Positions 1 to 7,307 of a stretch of 22,177 bases of DNA are shown piece by piece. The notes beneath the pieces were generated by a model. That model was not told the DNA's origin. It worked only from the letters and a program-made list of their open reading frames with translations, and did no database searches. The position numbers and the translations under genes were made by a program. Origin of the DNA: Atopobium sp. (lineage in GTDB: Bacteria > Actinomycetota > Coriobacteriia > Coriobacteriales > Atopobiaceae); contig JABZGZ010000012.1 in the NCBI GenBank assembly GCA_015259105.1, positions 1 through 22,177 of the forward strand. The letters are read 5' to 3'. Position 1 is the stretch's first letter; each line of letters starts with the position of its first letter.

Positions 1-276
1 AGCAAAATACTTTGCCGGAACAATCCCCGCTTCATCGCAAAGAAAGCGAGCAAAGCGTAGGTTTCCGCAACCAATATCAAGTACAGCGGGTTTCTCGCCA
101 GATAAAAGCTGAGGCATGGCGTCTAGGCACCGTTGCCATCCCTGCCAAGGCATCTGACGCGTTGTCGAGAAACTCTGAGCCTGCTGAGCATAAAACTCAG
201 AGGTAATACAGGTTAGCTGCTCAGCCGTAGATACGCTGATAGATTGCGTATGTGTTCTGTTTGAAGAAGTATCCAT
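1..276 (-). CDS. Trm9/ALKBH8-type SAM-dependent methyltransferase (partial, N-terminus)
   Basis: The minus strand is open from ATG at 276 to the window edge (92 residues, no stop). It contains the class I methyltransferase motif I, VLDIGCGN, at about residues 73-80, which binds S-adenosylmethionine. Before it lies FYAQQAQSFSTTRQMPWQGW (about residues 28-47), which resembles the FYxxIAxxFxxTRxxPWP segment of yeast Trm9 and human ALKBH8. Those enzymes methylate 5-carboxymethyluridine at the tRNA wobble position. The gene diverges from elp3, which makes the carboxymethyl group, so a matching role is inferred. An in-frame stop lies just upstream, so ATG 276 is the first possible ATG. No Shine-Dalgarno is visible, and a TAAAAT -10 box sits six bases before the ATG. 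A generic small-molecule methyltransferase remains possible because the C-terminal half is not seen. Confidence 0.8.
   Translation of the reverse strand, partial: MDTSSNRTHTQSISVSTAEQLTCITSEFYAQQAQSFSTTRQMPWQGWQRCLDAMPQLLSGEKPAVLDIGCGNLRFARFLCDEAGIVPAKYFA
88..99 (-). repeat. Copy of the over-represented word GGCGAGAAACCC
   Basis: Exact copy on the minus strand inside the methyltransferase gene, read as Gly-Glu-Lys-Pro just before motif I. One of five exact 12-mers in the window. Confidence 0.75.
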
Positions 277-282
277 ACAGAG

Positions 283-288
283 ATTTTA
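283..288 (-). promoter_or_regulatory. -10 box of the methyltransferase gene (leaderless)
   Basis: On the minus strand TAAAAT lies exactly six bases before the ATG at 276, so transcription would start at or next to the start codon. No good -35 is visible. This mirrors the elp3 promoter on the other strand. Confidence 0.45.
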
Positions 289-332
289 CGTCACCGTCAT
301 ACTCCTAAAGGTCAGAAGCTCACCTTATTGCC

Positions 333-338
333 TATACT
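333..338 (+). promoter_or_regulatory. -10 box of elp3 (leaderless)
   Basis: TATACT is followed by six bases (GTTTGT) and then the elp3 ATG at 345. No Shine-Dalgarno precedes the ATG. The spacing puts the transcription start at the start codon, implying a leaderless mRNA. The -35 is weak. Confidence 0.5.
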
Positions 339-344
339 GTTTGT

Positions 345-2198
345 ATGGATGAACTCATTTTGGACATATTGAAGCAGCTCAGAGATAGCTCACAAGGTGC
401 TCTTGATACGCATCAGCTTGAGATGCTCATTAACTCGCACAACAGCGGAATTGACTCTAGCGCCCTCAGTACAGAGCGCGAGAAACTCATTCCTAAACGA
501 GCAATTCTCCCCTATTTTTTGCAGGTCAAGCAGAACAATGATGAGCTGTGGCAATCGTGGAATGTAACGCCTGAGCTGGAAGAAAGGTTTATCCGCTCTG
601 TGCGTATGAAACCTCGTCGCACCGCTTCTGGCGTGGCTACCATTACCGTGATTACCAGGCCGCATACCTGCTCAAGTAATTGCATTTATTGTCCGTGTGA
701 TCTGCGTATGCCTAAGAGCTATCTTGCTAACGAGCCTGCTTGTCAGCGCGCTGAACTAACGTTTTTTGATCCATACGTGCAGGTTGCAGCTCGTCTTCAA
801 GCGCTTCATCAGATGGGTCACTCAACCGACAAAGTAGAGCTTATAGTGCTCGGTGGCACCTGGAACGATTATCCAGAGAGCTACCAATACTGGTTTATCA
901 AGGAGCTTTTCCGTGCGCTTAATGAGTGGCCAAACTCTCCTAGCCACATCCAGGAGCGCCTGAATTGGTACACCTCGTTTGGCTTGCAGAACTCTGAAGA
1001 AGCACTTTCTTCTTTTGTTGCTGAACAGCAGGCGGCAGTCTTTGATGACACTGCCACGTATAACCAGGCTTTTCATAAGCTCTACGACACCAGCCAGCCT
1101 CACCAAAGCGCATGGTCACAGATGCAGAGTACCTATGATGAGCTGGTAGAACAACAACACGTTAATGAAACAGCTGCTGCTCGCGTGGTTGGCCTTGTAA
1201 TAGAAACCAGACCTGACACTATTACGCCGGATAACCTACGCATGTTTAGGCAGCTTGGGTGCACCAAAATTCAAATTGGCATTCAGAGCACACGCCAAGA
1301 AATCCTTGACGCAAACCAGCGTCAGATGAGCGTTGCTCAGATTAAACGAGCGTTCTCGCTGATTCGCTTGTACGGATTTAAAATCCACTCTCACCTGATG
1401 GTTAACCTGTTAGGCGCAACTCCTGAGGCGGACAAACAGGACTTTAAAACGTTTGTCACGGATCCAGGATTTCTCCCTGACGAGATTAAACTCTACCCCT
1501 GTGCACTGGTATCTGGAACGCAATTGGTCCAGAAATACCGTGAGGGTGCATGGCAGCCATACGCCAAAGATGAGCTGGTAGACGTGCTTGTTCAAGACGT
1601 GCTTGCAACACCTCCATACGTGCGTATTTCTCGCATGATTAGAGACATTAGTGCCACCGATATTTTGGTGGGAAACAAACATACCAACCTTCGTCAGATG
1701 GTTGAGCAAGAGCTTGCTGCTAAAGATGTTGCAAGCCGCGTGCAGGAGATTCGCTTTAGAGAGATTAACCAGCAGCAGGTAAGTGCTGCAGAACTTACCC
1801 TTCAAGACTTTGTTTACACTACCGCGGTCAGTGACGAGCACTTCCTGCAGTGGGTAACTGCTGACAATAAAATCGCAGGTTTCTGTAGGCTTTCACTTCC
1901 CCACTGGGACAAACTAACCTCTGGCGTATGTGATGTTGCCGCTAATGAGCTGCTGGTACAGCCAGGTCAGGCCATGATCAGAGAGCTCCACGTATACGGA
2001 CAGGCGCTTTCGCTGGGCTCAGAAGGAATGTCTGCTCAGCACCAAGGCTTGGGTCAAAAGCTTCTCGCCAAAGCATCATCTATTGCAGCAGATGTGGGTT
2101 ATACCAGTCTTAACGTTATTAGCTCAATTGGAACGCGAGCCTACTATCGTGCGCAAGGCTTTAGCGATGCAGGTCTCTACCAACAAAAAGTTCTGTAA
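345..2198 (+). CDS. elp3: tRNA uridine-34 carboxymethyltransferase Elp3 (radical SAM + GNAT)
   Basis: The 617-residue protein has the Elp3 layout. A leader with RRTASGVATITVITRPH (about 91-107) precedes the radical-SAM cysteines C109, C113 and C116 (TCSSNCIYCP). GGTWNDYP (170-177) matches the Elp3 GGTxxxxP block. A C-terminal GNAT domain (about 480-617) carries the acetyl-CoA loop QHQGLGQKLL and ends with NVISSIGTRAYYRAQGF. Known Elp3 enzymes use SAM and acetyl-CoA to make 5-carboxymethyluridine at U34 of tRNA; in bacteria and some archaea Elp3 works without the other Elongator subunits. The start MDELILDIL is preferred because a -10 box lies six bases upstream. The divergent neighbour is a Trm9-like methyltransferase, which supports a shared wobble-uridine pathway. 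Confidence 0.92.
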   Translation: MDELILDILKQLRDSSQGALDTHQLEMLINSHNSGIDSSALSTEREKLIPKRAILPYFLQVKQNNDELWQSWNVTPELEERFIRSVRMKPRRTASGVATITVITRPHTCSSNCIYCPCDLRMPKSYLANEPACQRAELTFFDPYVQVAARLQALHQMGHSTDKVELIVLGGTWNDYPESYQYWFIKELFRALNEWPNSPSHIQERLNWYTSFGLQNSEEALSSFVAEQQAAVFDDTATYNQAFHKLYDTSQPHQSAWSQMQSTYDELVEQQHVNETAAARVVGLVIETRPDTITPDNLRMFRQLGCTKIQIGIQSTRQEILDANQRQMSVAQIKRAFSLIRLYGFKIHSHLMVNLLGATPEADKQDFKTFVTDPGFLPDEIKLYPCALVSGTQLVQKYREGAWQPYAKDELVDVLVQDVLATPPYVRISRMIRDISATDILVGNKHTNLRQMVEQELAAKDVASRVQEIRFREINQQQVSAAELTLQDFVYTTAVSDEHFLQWVTADNKIAGFCRLSLPHWDKLTSGVCDVAANELLVQPGQAMIRELHVYGQALSLGSEGMSAQHQGLGQKLLAKASSIAADVGYTSLNVISSIGTRAYYRAQGFSDAGLYQQKVL

Positions 2199-2259
2199 AG
2201 GGGACGTGGCCTTGCACCTCTAAACAAGCTTCATACGCTTACTTCATACGTCACAAAAA

Positions 2260-2290
2260 ATGCCGAGAAGACCGTTGATCTTCTCGGCAT
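2260..2290 (-). terminator. Terminator of the ahpC-ahpF operon
   Basis: A perfect 12-bp stem, ATGCCGAGAAGA with TCTTCTCGGCAT, encloses a 7-base loop. On the minus strand it is followed by a T-run (A-run at 2255-2260 on the plus strand). It lies 39 bases past the reductase stop. It could also slow plus-strand transcripts from elp3. The stem is an inverted pair of a relative of the GGCGAGAA word. Confidence 0.85.
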
Positions 2291-2328
2291 ATTCATGAGC
2301 GCCACCCTCTCCTGGACGCAAATGGATC

Positions 2329-3972
2329 TTATGGAATCAGCGACAAAATCTGAGAAAGATTCTTCTTGCCGAAGTCAACCTTCTGGCCGTCGTTGATAAC
2401 CAAGCATGGAACGCTCATGACATCGTAGGTGTCTTTGAGCTCCTTGAAGTGGTTGATGTCGTAGACATCACAGGTAACCTGAGGATTATCCGCAGCAATA
2501 CGCTGAGCAGCAACAACAACATCTGGGCACATGGTACAAGAAAGTCCTACCAAGACCTGCAGATGTGTCTTTGACTCGATGGCGGCAATGGATGCCCTAT
2601 CCTCGTCACTAATAGGCTGACCAGGACCTGCAGCGTTGTAGAGGCCAAGAACAAACGAAGTGAACTCATGTCCGCCGGGAACACCATGGAACGCAAGACC
2701 TGTTGGCGTACCATCCTGTGCGCACACACGAACAACAGGAAGGTTCTTCTCGCCCGTGTCTGAGACTGTTTGAACGCTCAGCTTGTCGGTCATAGAAGAA
2801 AGCTCTTCCATGTAAGCTTCGAGCTCCTCAGAAACAGGTCTTTGATCAAGCTCAAGCTGAAGCACAAGCGGACGAGCCATGCGCTCAAAGACAGCGTTGA
2901 GCTGCGCTTTCATGTCATCGATGAAGATCTCTCCGGAGTCAGAGGCACTCTTAGCCGCTGGAGCCTCAGGAGCCTCCTTCTTGGACGAGATGCGCGTGAC
3001 GTTCATCTGTGGAACAAGGCCAGTTTTCTCCTGAGCGCGCTTGATATAGCGCTCCATCTCGGTAGCGGTAGTTGCTGCCTGACCGATAGCCGTTGCAACC
3101 TGACGCAATGGCTTCTGACACACATCACCAGCACCAAAAAGACCCTCACGGGTTGTTTCTTGATGCTCGTTGGTGATCAGATAGCCGTAATCATCAGTCT
3201 GTGCCAGCTCTTTTACCAGGTCGGTCTCTGGCGCGTAACCCGCGAAGACAAAGACACCAATAGAATCGCCATCTTCTGGAGCAAACGTGGTCTTCTCGCC
3301 CGTCTTAAGATTCTTGTACGTAATAGACCTAAGCGCAGAATCACCGGCGACGGATTCAACCTGTGTGTTGTACAGAACCGTAATGTTTGGATTAGTGCGA
3401 GCAGCCTCGGACGACGCAGGGGCGCAGGTAAATGCTTCCTCGCGCACAAGAACCGTGACGTGCTTTGCGTACTTAGTTAGAAATACGCTTTCTTCTGCGG
3501 CTGCAAAGCCTCCACCAATGACAAAGACTTCCTTGCCGGTAAAGAACTCGCCGTCGCAGGTGGCGCAGTAAGCAACTCCGTGGCCCTGATAGTCCTCTTC
3601 TCCCACAAAGCCGATATGGCGTGGGTGTGCTCCAGAGGCCAGAAGAACGGAGAGGCAGGGACGCGCGCCTTTGGTGGTGTGAACTACCTTAACATCTCCA
3701 GACATGTCCAAGTCAGTAACTTCTGCCAGCAAAAACTCTGCACCAAAGGCCTCAGCCTGCTTGCGCATAGTTTCCGAAAGCTCAGAACCGCTGGTAGAGA
3801 AAACTCCCGGATAATTAACGACCTCATTAGTAATAGTGATCTGTCCGCCAAAATGGTCCTTCTCGACAACTAGAACACGGTAGCGAGCGCGGGCCAGATA
3901 GAGGGCGGCGGTGAGCCCAGCTGGCCCACCGCCGATAATCACCGCGTCGTAGAGGTCTTTGACGTCGGTCAT
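2329..3972 (-). CDS. AhpF-like peroxiredoxin reductase with permuted domain order
   Basis: The 547-residue flavoprotein starts with a thioredoxin-reductase module: FAD motif GGGPAG (14-19), redox pair CATC (C136, C139), NAD(P) motif GGGFAAAEES (153-162) and second FAD motif GLFGAGDVC (278-285). A linker rich in Ala, Glu and Ser (about 330-348) leads to a second module at 352-547. This module matches the N-terminal double thioredoxin fold of AhpF: MKAQLNAVFERMARPLVL, then GVPGGHEFTSFVLGL, then the active CxxC of SCTMC (C479, C482) and VMSVPCLVING-like text. In classical AhpF this module comes first, so the order is swapped. It should pass electrons from NAD(P)H to the adjacent AhpC. The start has AGGAG eight bases upstream and lies 16 bases after the ahpC stop, giving an operon. 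Confidence 0.88.
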   Translation of the reverse strand: MTDVKDLYDAVIIGGGPAGLTAALYLARARYRVLVVEKDHFGGQITITNEVVNYPGVFSTSGSELSETMRKQAEAFGAEFLLAEVTDLDMSGDVKVVHTTKGARPCLSVLLASGAHPRHIGFVGEEDYQGHGVAYCATCDGEFFTGKEVFVIGGGFAAAEESVFLTKYAKHVTVLVREEAFTCAPASSEAARTNPNITVLYNTQVESVAGDSALRSITYKNLKTGEKTTFAPEDGDSIGVFVFAGYAPETDLVKELAQTDDYGYLITNEHQETTREGLFGAGDVCQKPLRQVATAIGQAATTATEMERYIKRAQEKTGLVPQMNVTRISSKKEAPEAPAAKSASDSGEIFIDDMKAQLNAVFERMARPLVLQLELDQRPVSEELEAYMEELSSMTDKLSVQTVSDTGEKNLPVVRVCAQDGTPTGLAFHGVPGGHEFTSFVLGLYNAAGPGQPISDEDRASIAAIESKTHLQVLVGLSCTMCPDVVVAAQRIAADNPQVTCDVYDINHFKELKDTYDVMSVPCLVINDGQKVDFGKKNLSQILSLIP

Positions 3973-3988
3973 TGTAAGCTCCTAAATC

Positions 3989-4552
3989 TTAGAGCTGACC
4001 AACAAGGTCAAGGCTTGGCTTCAGGGTCTCAGCGCCTGGCTGCCACTTAGCTGGGCAGACCTGATCGCCGTGCTCTGCGACAAACTGTGCTGCCTGGAGA
4101 AGGCGGAGAAGCTCCTCAGCGTTACGGCCAATGCCACCAGCGGTGACAAGCTCAACCTGGATGACACCCTCAGGGTCAACGATGAAAGCACCGCGCTCAG
4201 CAAGGCCAGCATCCTCAATAAGGACCTCAAAGTTCCTTGCAAGAACGTGAGCTGGGTCAGCGAGCATTGGGTAGGTTACCTTAGAGATACGCTCGGACTC
4301 CTCGTGCCATGCCTTGTGGACAAACTCAGTGTCGCAAGAGACAGAGTAGACCTCTGCGCCAGCAGCCTGGAATTTGTCATAGTTGTTAGCAAGATCCTCA
4401 AGCTCAGTTGGGCAGACAAAGGTAAAGTCAGCTGGATAGAAGAAGAACAGGCTCCACTTACCCAGTGTGGACTCTTTGCTTACCTCGGTGATGTCACCGT
4501 TCTGGAATGCGTTTACCTTAAAATCACCAATTTGCTTACCAATAAGAGACAT
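3989..4552 (-). CDS. ahpC: Alkyl hydroperoxide reductase subunit C (2-Cys peroxiredoxin)
   Basis: The 187-residue protein is full length for AhpC. The peroxidatic cysteine C47 lies in FTFVCPTE and the resolving cysteine C166 in QVCPAKW. It ends in LDLVGQL, close to the usual C-terminal helix. It reduces H2O2, organic peroxides and peroxynitrite in the cytosol. AAGGAA sits about eight bases before the ATG at 4552. It is the first gene of a two-gene operon with the reductase at 2329-3972. A sigma-70 type promoter and a Fur/PerR-type palindrome lie just upstream, so induction by peroxide or metal limitation is likely. Confidence 0.96.
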   Translation of the reverse strand: MSLIGKQIGDFKVNAFQNGDITEVSKESTLGKWSLFFFYPADFTFVCPTELEDLANNYDKFQAAGAEVYSVSCDTEFVHKAWHEESERISKVTYPMLADPAHVLARNFEVLIEDAGLAERGAFIVDPEGVIQVELVTAGGIGRNAEELLRLLQAAQFVAEHGDQVCPAKWQPGAETLKPSLDLVGQL

Positions 4553-4602
4553 AGTCAGTTCCTTTCTGTAAGTAAAACAATTTGTAAAACGTGCTAGTTA
4601 GA

Positions 4603-4630
4603 AGTTTACTCTCTTTAACTCTTTTGTCAA
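4603..4630 (-). promoter_or_regulatory. ahpC promoter
   Basis: On the minus strand -35 TTGACA (4625-4630), a 16-base spacer and -10 TAAACT (4603-4608). The 5' leader to the ahpC ATG at 4552 would be about 45 bases. Confidence 0.65.
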
Positions 4631-4631
4631 T

Positions 4632-4650
4632 AACAATAATGATTACTATT
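4632..4650. promoter_or_regulatory. Fur/PerR-type operator upstream of ahpC
   Basis: AACAATAAT-G-ATTACTATT is a 9-1-9 palindrome with seven of nine pairs matching. It abuts the ahpC -35. The AT-rich 7-1-7 core fits PerR and Fur boxes, and PerR control of ahpC is common in Gram-positive bacteria. Which regulator binds is not shown by the sequence. Confidence 0.5.
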
Positions 4651-4667
4651 TATATCCACAAAAAGAA

Positions 4668-4691
4668 ACAGGCCAGATTACTCTGACCTGT
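4668..4691 (-). terminator. Terminator of tRNA-Val
   Basis: On the minus strand a 10-bp stem with one G-U pair (ACAGGTCAGA with TCTGGCCTGT) is followed by TTTCTTTTTG. It starts 8 bases after the CCA end of tRNA-Val and insulates ahpC from the tRNA. Confidence 0.8.
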
Positions 4692-4698
4692 GAACAGT

Positions 4699-4774
4699 TG
4701 GTGGGCGTTATAAGATTTGAACTTATGACCTCTTCCGTGTCAGGGAAGCGCTCGTCCCCCTGAGCTAAACGCCC
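4699..4774 (-). tRNA. tRNA-Val (GAC)
   Basis: The 76-base sequence folds as a full cloverleaf. The acceptor stem is GGGCGTT with AACGCCC, the anticodon loop is CTGACAC (anticodon GAC), the T loop is TTCAAAT, and the discriminator A plus CCA are encoded. The anticodon stem is CTTCC with GGAAG. Confidence 0.96.
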
Positions 4775-4795
4775 GAATATGTTTGCTGCTGGGGA

Positions 4796-4837
4796 TGCAG
4801 CAAGGGATATATTACGAGAAACCCGCCCCTCTTGCAA
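4796..4837 (-). promoter_or_regulatory. tRNA-Val promoter and conserved start region
   Basis: On the minus strand -35 TTGCAA (4832-4837), a 17-base spacer, and -10 TAATAT (4809-4814). The downstream stretch TATATCCCTTGCTGCA (4796-4811) is shared with tRNA-Leu except for one base. The spacer contains CGGGTTTCTCG, a copy of the over-represented word. A perfect 7-bp hairpin, TTGCTGC/GCAGCAA, lies at 4783-4803 in the leader. Confidence 0.6.
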
Positions 4838-4986
4838 CCGTCAAACTCAACTTTTTTAGAAATTTGCAAAAGATCGGTTCGTCGCAACATTGATGGCTAC
4901 GTAAATGCTGTAGTCTTTGAAATGAATGACTCCTTTTAAACCCGTACGTCTTCTGCACCTCAATTATTAAAAAATAGGCAACAGGA

Positions 4987-5015
4987 TTGTAAAAGCATAC
5001 GGTCAGAAGTATTAT
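4987..5015 (+). promoter_or_regulatory. Promoter of the membrane protein gene at 5045
   Basis: -35 TTGTAA (4987-4992), a 17-base spacer and -10 TATTAT (5010-5015), about 30 bases before the chosen ATG. The rest of the gap 4838-4986 shows nothing I can name. Confidence 0.5.
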
Positions 5016-5044
5016 GGCAAGTCGTTCGATTGAGGGAGAAACTT

Positions 5045-5593
5045 ATGAACTTTCTGGAATATAACAAAGACGAGAAGCTATGCTTTAATTATAAGAAATC
5101 ATGCGGTCTCTGGTTAATTGTTGTAGCTCTCATTATTTTTGCAGCTACCGTAATAGGTGGAAAACAGATTATCAATATGTCCGTATTTAGCTTTGGATAT
5201 GTTGCAGCCTTCTTATCAATAAATACAAATAAGAAAGTTCTCAATAAGTTTTCCGATGGTCCCTCAAGTAAGTTCCAGAACAAAATGTCTCTATACGCTG
5301 TAATTTTCTTATTCATTTTGATGTTTTTATTAGGTGGACCATTTTTTGCAACTGAAAACTGGAGACTTATTTGGTTGGGCGCGTTAATGGCCACGGCGCT
5401 GCACTTTTTCCTCTATTACTTTGTACACGGAAAATCGATGATCTATTTGGCTATACTCTGCGCCGTTAATGTTGGTATAGGTTATATTTTTCCAGACATC
5501 CCACTGACAATAACTGCCTATATTGATGCGGCAATTAAACTTGGCTTTGGAATATACCTGTTCTTTTTCTCAAAGCCAACACAACAAAAATAG
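5045..5593 (+). CDS. Unrecognised six-helix membrane protein
   Basis: I do not recognise the family. The 182-residue protein has a short charged N-terminus (MNFLEYNKDEK) and about six hydrophobic segments, near residues 20-38, 45-60, 82-101, 106-124, 128-147 and 153-175. It has no signal peptide or catalytic motif that I can see. An upstream TTG at 5030 is possible, but ATG 5045 has GAGGGAG a few bases before it and is preferred. Base composition is visibly richer in A and T than its neighbours, and it is the only plus-strand protein gene after elp3, so it may be an acquired gene. It ends seven bases from the convergent small gene at 5601. Confidence 0.75.
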   Translation: MNFLEYNKDEKLCFNYKKSCGLWLIVVALIIFAATVIGGKQIINMSVFSFGYVAAFLSINTNKKVLNKFSDGPSSKFQNKMSLYAVIFLFILMFLLGGPFFATENWRLIWLGALMATALHFFLYYFVHGKSMIYLAILCAVNVGIGYIFPDIPLTITAYIDAAIKLGFGIYLFFFSKPTQQK

Positions 5594-5600
5594 CCTTCAC

Positions 5601-5804
5601 CTAGAGTCCATGTGCGTCAAACGTGTCCTTAACCAAAGCCACAAGCATTGGTATAAACACAGCCACGCCTGCTAAAAGCATTGGATTGTCACGTACTTCC
5701 GGAATGTCCTGTAAGAAATTCTGCAGATCATAGACAAGACCAACGGCAACAGCAATAAGAATAGGTGCCAGAATAATCAAAATAGGATTTGGTGGTTTAC
5801 GCAT
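5601..5804 (-). CDS. Small two-helix membrane protein
   Basis: The 67-residue protein starts MRKPPNPILIILAP and has two hydrophobic segments (about 7-25 and 41-59) separated by a polar loop, LQNFLQDIPEVRDNP. It ends VKDTFDAHGL. A longer reading from TTG at 5855 is less likely: the added stretch has no Shine-Dalgarno, and ATG 5804 has a purine-rich AAAGAAAG upstream. It lies 97 bases after the flippase-like gene on the same strand and may be the last gene of that cluster. Function unknown. Confidence 0.6.
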   Translation of the reverse strand: MRKPPNPILIILAPILIAVAVGLVYDLQNFLQDIPEVRDNPMLLAGVAVFIPMLVALVKDTFDAHGL

Positions 5805-5866
5805 AAGGATGCTTTCTTTTACAAGTACTGCACACGCAGCGGTCCAATAGAGCAAAGATACGTATC

Positions 5867-5883
5867 AAGCCACATTCTGGCTT
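5867..5883 (+). terminator. Possible weak plus-strand terminator
   Basis: AAGCCA-CATTC-TGGCTT forms a 6-bp hairpin followed by TTCTTCCC on the plus strand. It could stop read-through from the membrane protein gene ending at 5593, although it lies 270 bases further on and behind the antisense small gene. Confidence 0.25.
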
Positions 5884-5901
5884 TTCTTCCCTATTTCTTC
5901 C

Positions 5902-7200
5902 CTACTTCTTACGCTTAACCTTAATTTGAATGCCAGAGGTATCTGGACGAGGTGACGTAGAAGCAACAGCGGGTTTCTCGCCATTTACAAAAGCCGAGAA
6001 ACGCTGACGGAAACGATTCCACTTGTGATAGATAGGCTCGTGATCATGAGATCTGAGACCCAAAAGCATACTTGCTGCCAGAGTTGGAAGCAGATACTCA
6101 ATAGCGCGCCAAAGTACAAAACCTGCAGCAATTTCTTCACCAAACATATGGCCAAACAGGAAGGCAAAGCCACCCTCAGCGCCACCAGTGCCACCAGGAA
6201 GTGGAATGGCCGAGGTCAAGAGCTCAAGCATTGAACCAGATGCAAGACAGGTCAGAAGGTCTGCGGGTTGGCCGAGTGCACGCAGAACAAAGTATGGAAG
6301 TGCATAGAGGCAGCCAAGCTGGACCAAGGTAACAAGCAGAACAACGCACATCTCTGGGATGTTCTTTGCGGCAGTCTTAAAGCCGTTTGAGAACTCATCT
6401 ACCTGCGTGTTAATGATGCCATGCCAGTGGTCGTACTGCTTTACGATACGAAGACGTGAAAGCAGCCTTAAGCCCCAGTTGCCCACTGTCTTAACCATTT
6501 TTGGAAGCAGACAAATGGCCAAGATAACTGCAACCATCACTATTTTTGCGCCAAACAAAATAACGCCAATAACGGTTACATCGCCAAATTGCTCGTAGAA
6601 ATAATTGGCCCTAAAGATAAGCATCAGAGCTGCAAAGATGCCCTCGCCCGCCTCGTACATAACAAAGCGGGTGAACTGCAAAGCTCCTGCCTGACCCACA
6701 GAAATACCCGCACGAGTGAGGCGATAAATCTGAGCAGGAGCAGCACCTGCACCGTTTGGCGTGAGGTTCATGAAGAAGATGCCCGATGCCTCAACGCTCA
6801 TCAGGTCACGGACACCAACAGGACTCTCGGGATCTGTAATGACTGAAATTACATAGGCGAGAATACCCAGGAAATAGTAGACAAAGTAGCAAAGAGCACC
6901 AGCAATGAGCCAACCTGTATCTACGTCTGCTAGAGCAACAACAAACTCATCAAACTGACCAGAGAAAACGATATAGAGTGCGTACAGTATTACGACCGCA
7001 AAGAGGAAGAGGATGCTCTTTCTAACTTGACCAAAGCTCTCTTTTGCCTCTTCTACCTGCTCAGATGAAGAAGTTGGAGCAACACTAATCTTAGGCTTTT
7101 TGGTTGAAACACCCTTAACGGTTGTAGATCCAATCTTCACCGTTACCTTCGGTGTAGATGAGGGGTGCTCGGTTTCAGACGCGCCATCTGGGCGATCCAT
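5902..7200 (-). CDS. Flippase-like integral membrane protein (UPF0104 / LPG synthase TM family)
   Basis: The 432-residue protein has a polar N-terminus of about 75 residues rich in Thr, Ser and Lys, then about eight transmembrane segments. The family signature LPGGTGGAEGGF is near the end, followed by WRAIEYLLPT. The family includes the membrane domain of MprF and YbhN-like proteins, which are linked to lipid or polyprenyl-lipid flipping. The polar tail ends in VKRKK. ATG 7200 has a strong AAGGAGGTG just upstream, which is better than a start at 7248. The C-terminal region holds an exact GGCGAGAAACCC, read as Gly-Glu-Lys-Pro. It lies downstream of mnmA on the same strand with a 107-base gap. 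Confidence 0.85.
   Translation of the reverse strand: MDRPDGASETEHPSSTPKVTVKIGSTTVKGVSTKKPKISVAPTSSSEQVEEAKESFGQVRKSILFLFAVVILYALYIVFSGQFDEFVVALADVDTGWLIAGALCYFVYYFLGILAYVISVITDPESPVGVRDLMSVEASGIFFMNLTPNGAGAAPAQIYRLTRAGISVGQAGALQFTRFVMYEAGEGIFAALMLIFRANYFYEQFGDVTVIGVILFGAKIVMVAVILAICLLPKMVKTVGNWGLRLLSRLRIVKQYDHWHGIINTQVDEFSNGFKTAAKNIPEMCVVLLVTLVQLGCLYALPYFVLRALGQPADLLTCLASGSMLELLTSAIPLPGGTGGAEGGFAFLFGHMFGEEIAAGFVLWRAIEYLLPTLAASMLLGLRSHDHEPIYHKWNRFRQRFSAFVNGEKPAVASTSPRPDTSGIQIKVKRKK
5971..5982 (-). repeat. Copy of the over-represented word GGCGAGAAACCC
   Basis: Exact minus-strand copy inside the cytoplasmic tail of the flippase-like gene, read as Gly-Glu-Lys-Pro (NGEKPAV). Confidence 0.75.
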
Positions 7201-7277
7201 GGGCACCTCCTTGGACTCTGGATCACAATACGTGTACAGAAACAACACTCTTTGCAGGTAAACGATGCAACCTCAGA

Positions 7278-7289
7278 GGGTTTCTCGCC
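7278..7289 (-). repeat. Copy of the over-represented word GGCGAGAAACCC
   Basis: Exact minus-strand copy in the gap between mnmA and the flippase-like gene. The gap holds no gene or clear terminator. Confidence 0.75.
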
Positions 7290-7307
7290 ACCTACCTGCT
7301 TTTCATT

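Noticed and set aside
12..206. Plus-strand 64-residue open frame
   Set aside because: The opposite strand carries a clear methyltransferase motif I in a continuous frame, so this is an antisense shadow.
2770..3480. Plus-strand 236-residue open frame
   Set aside because: It lies opposite the AhpF-like gene, has no recognisable domain or ribosome binding site, and its frame is open only because of the composition of the real gene.
5805..5855. N-terminal extension of the small membrane protein from TTG 5855
   Set aside because: No ribosome binding site precedes it, and ATG 5804 gives a compact two-helix protein.
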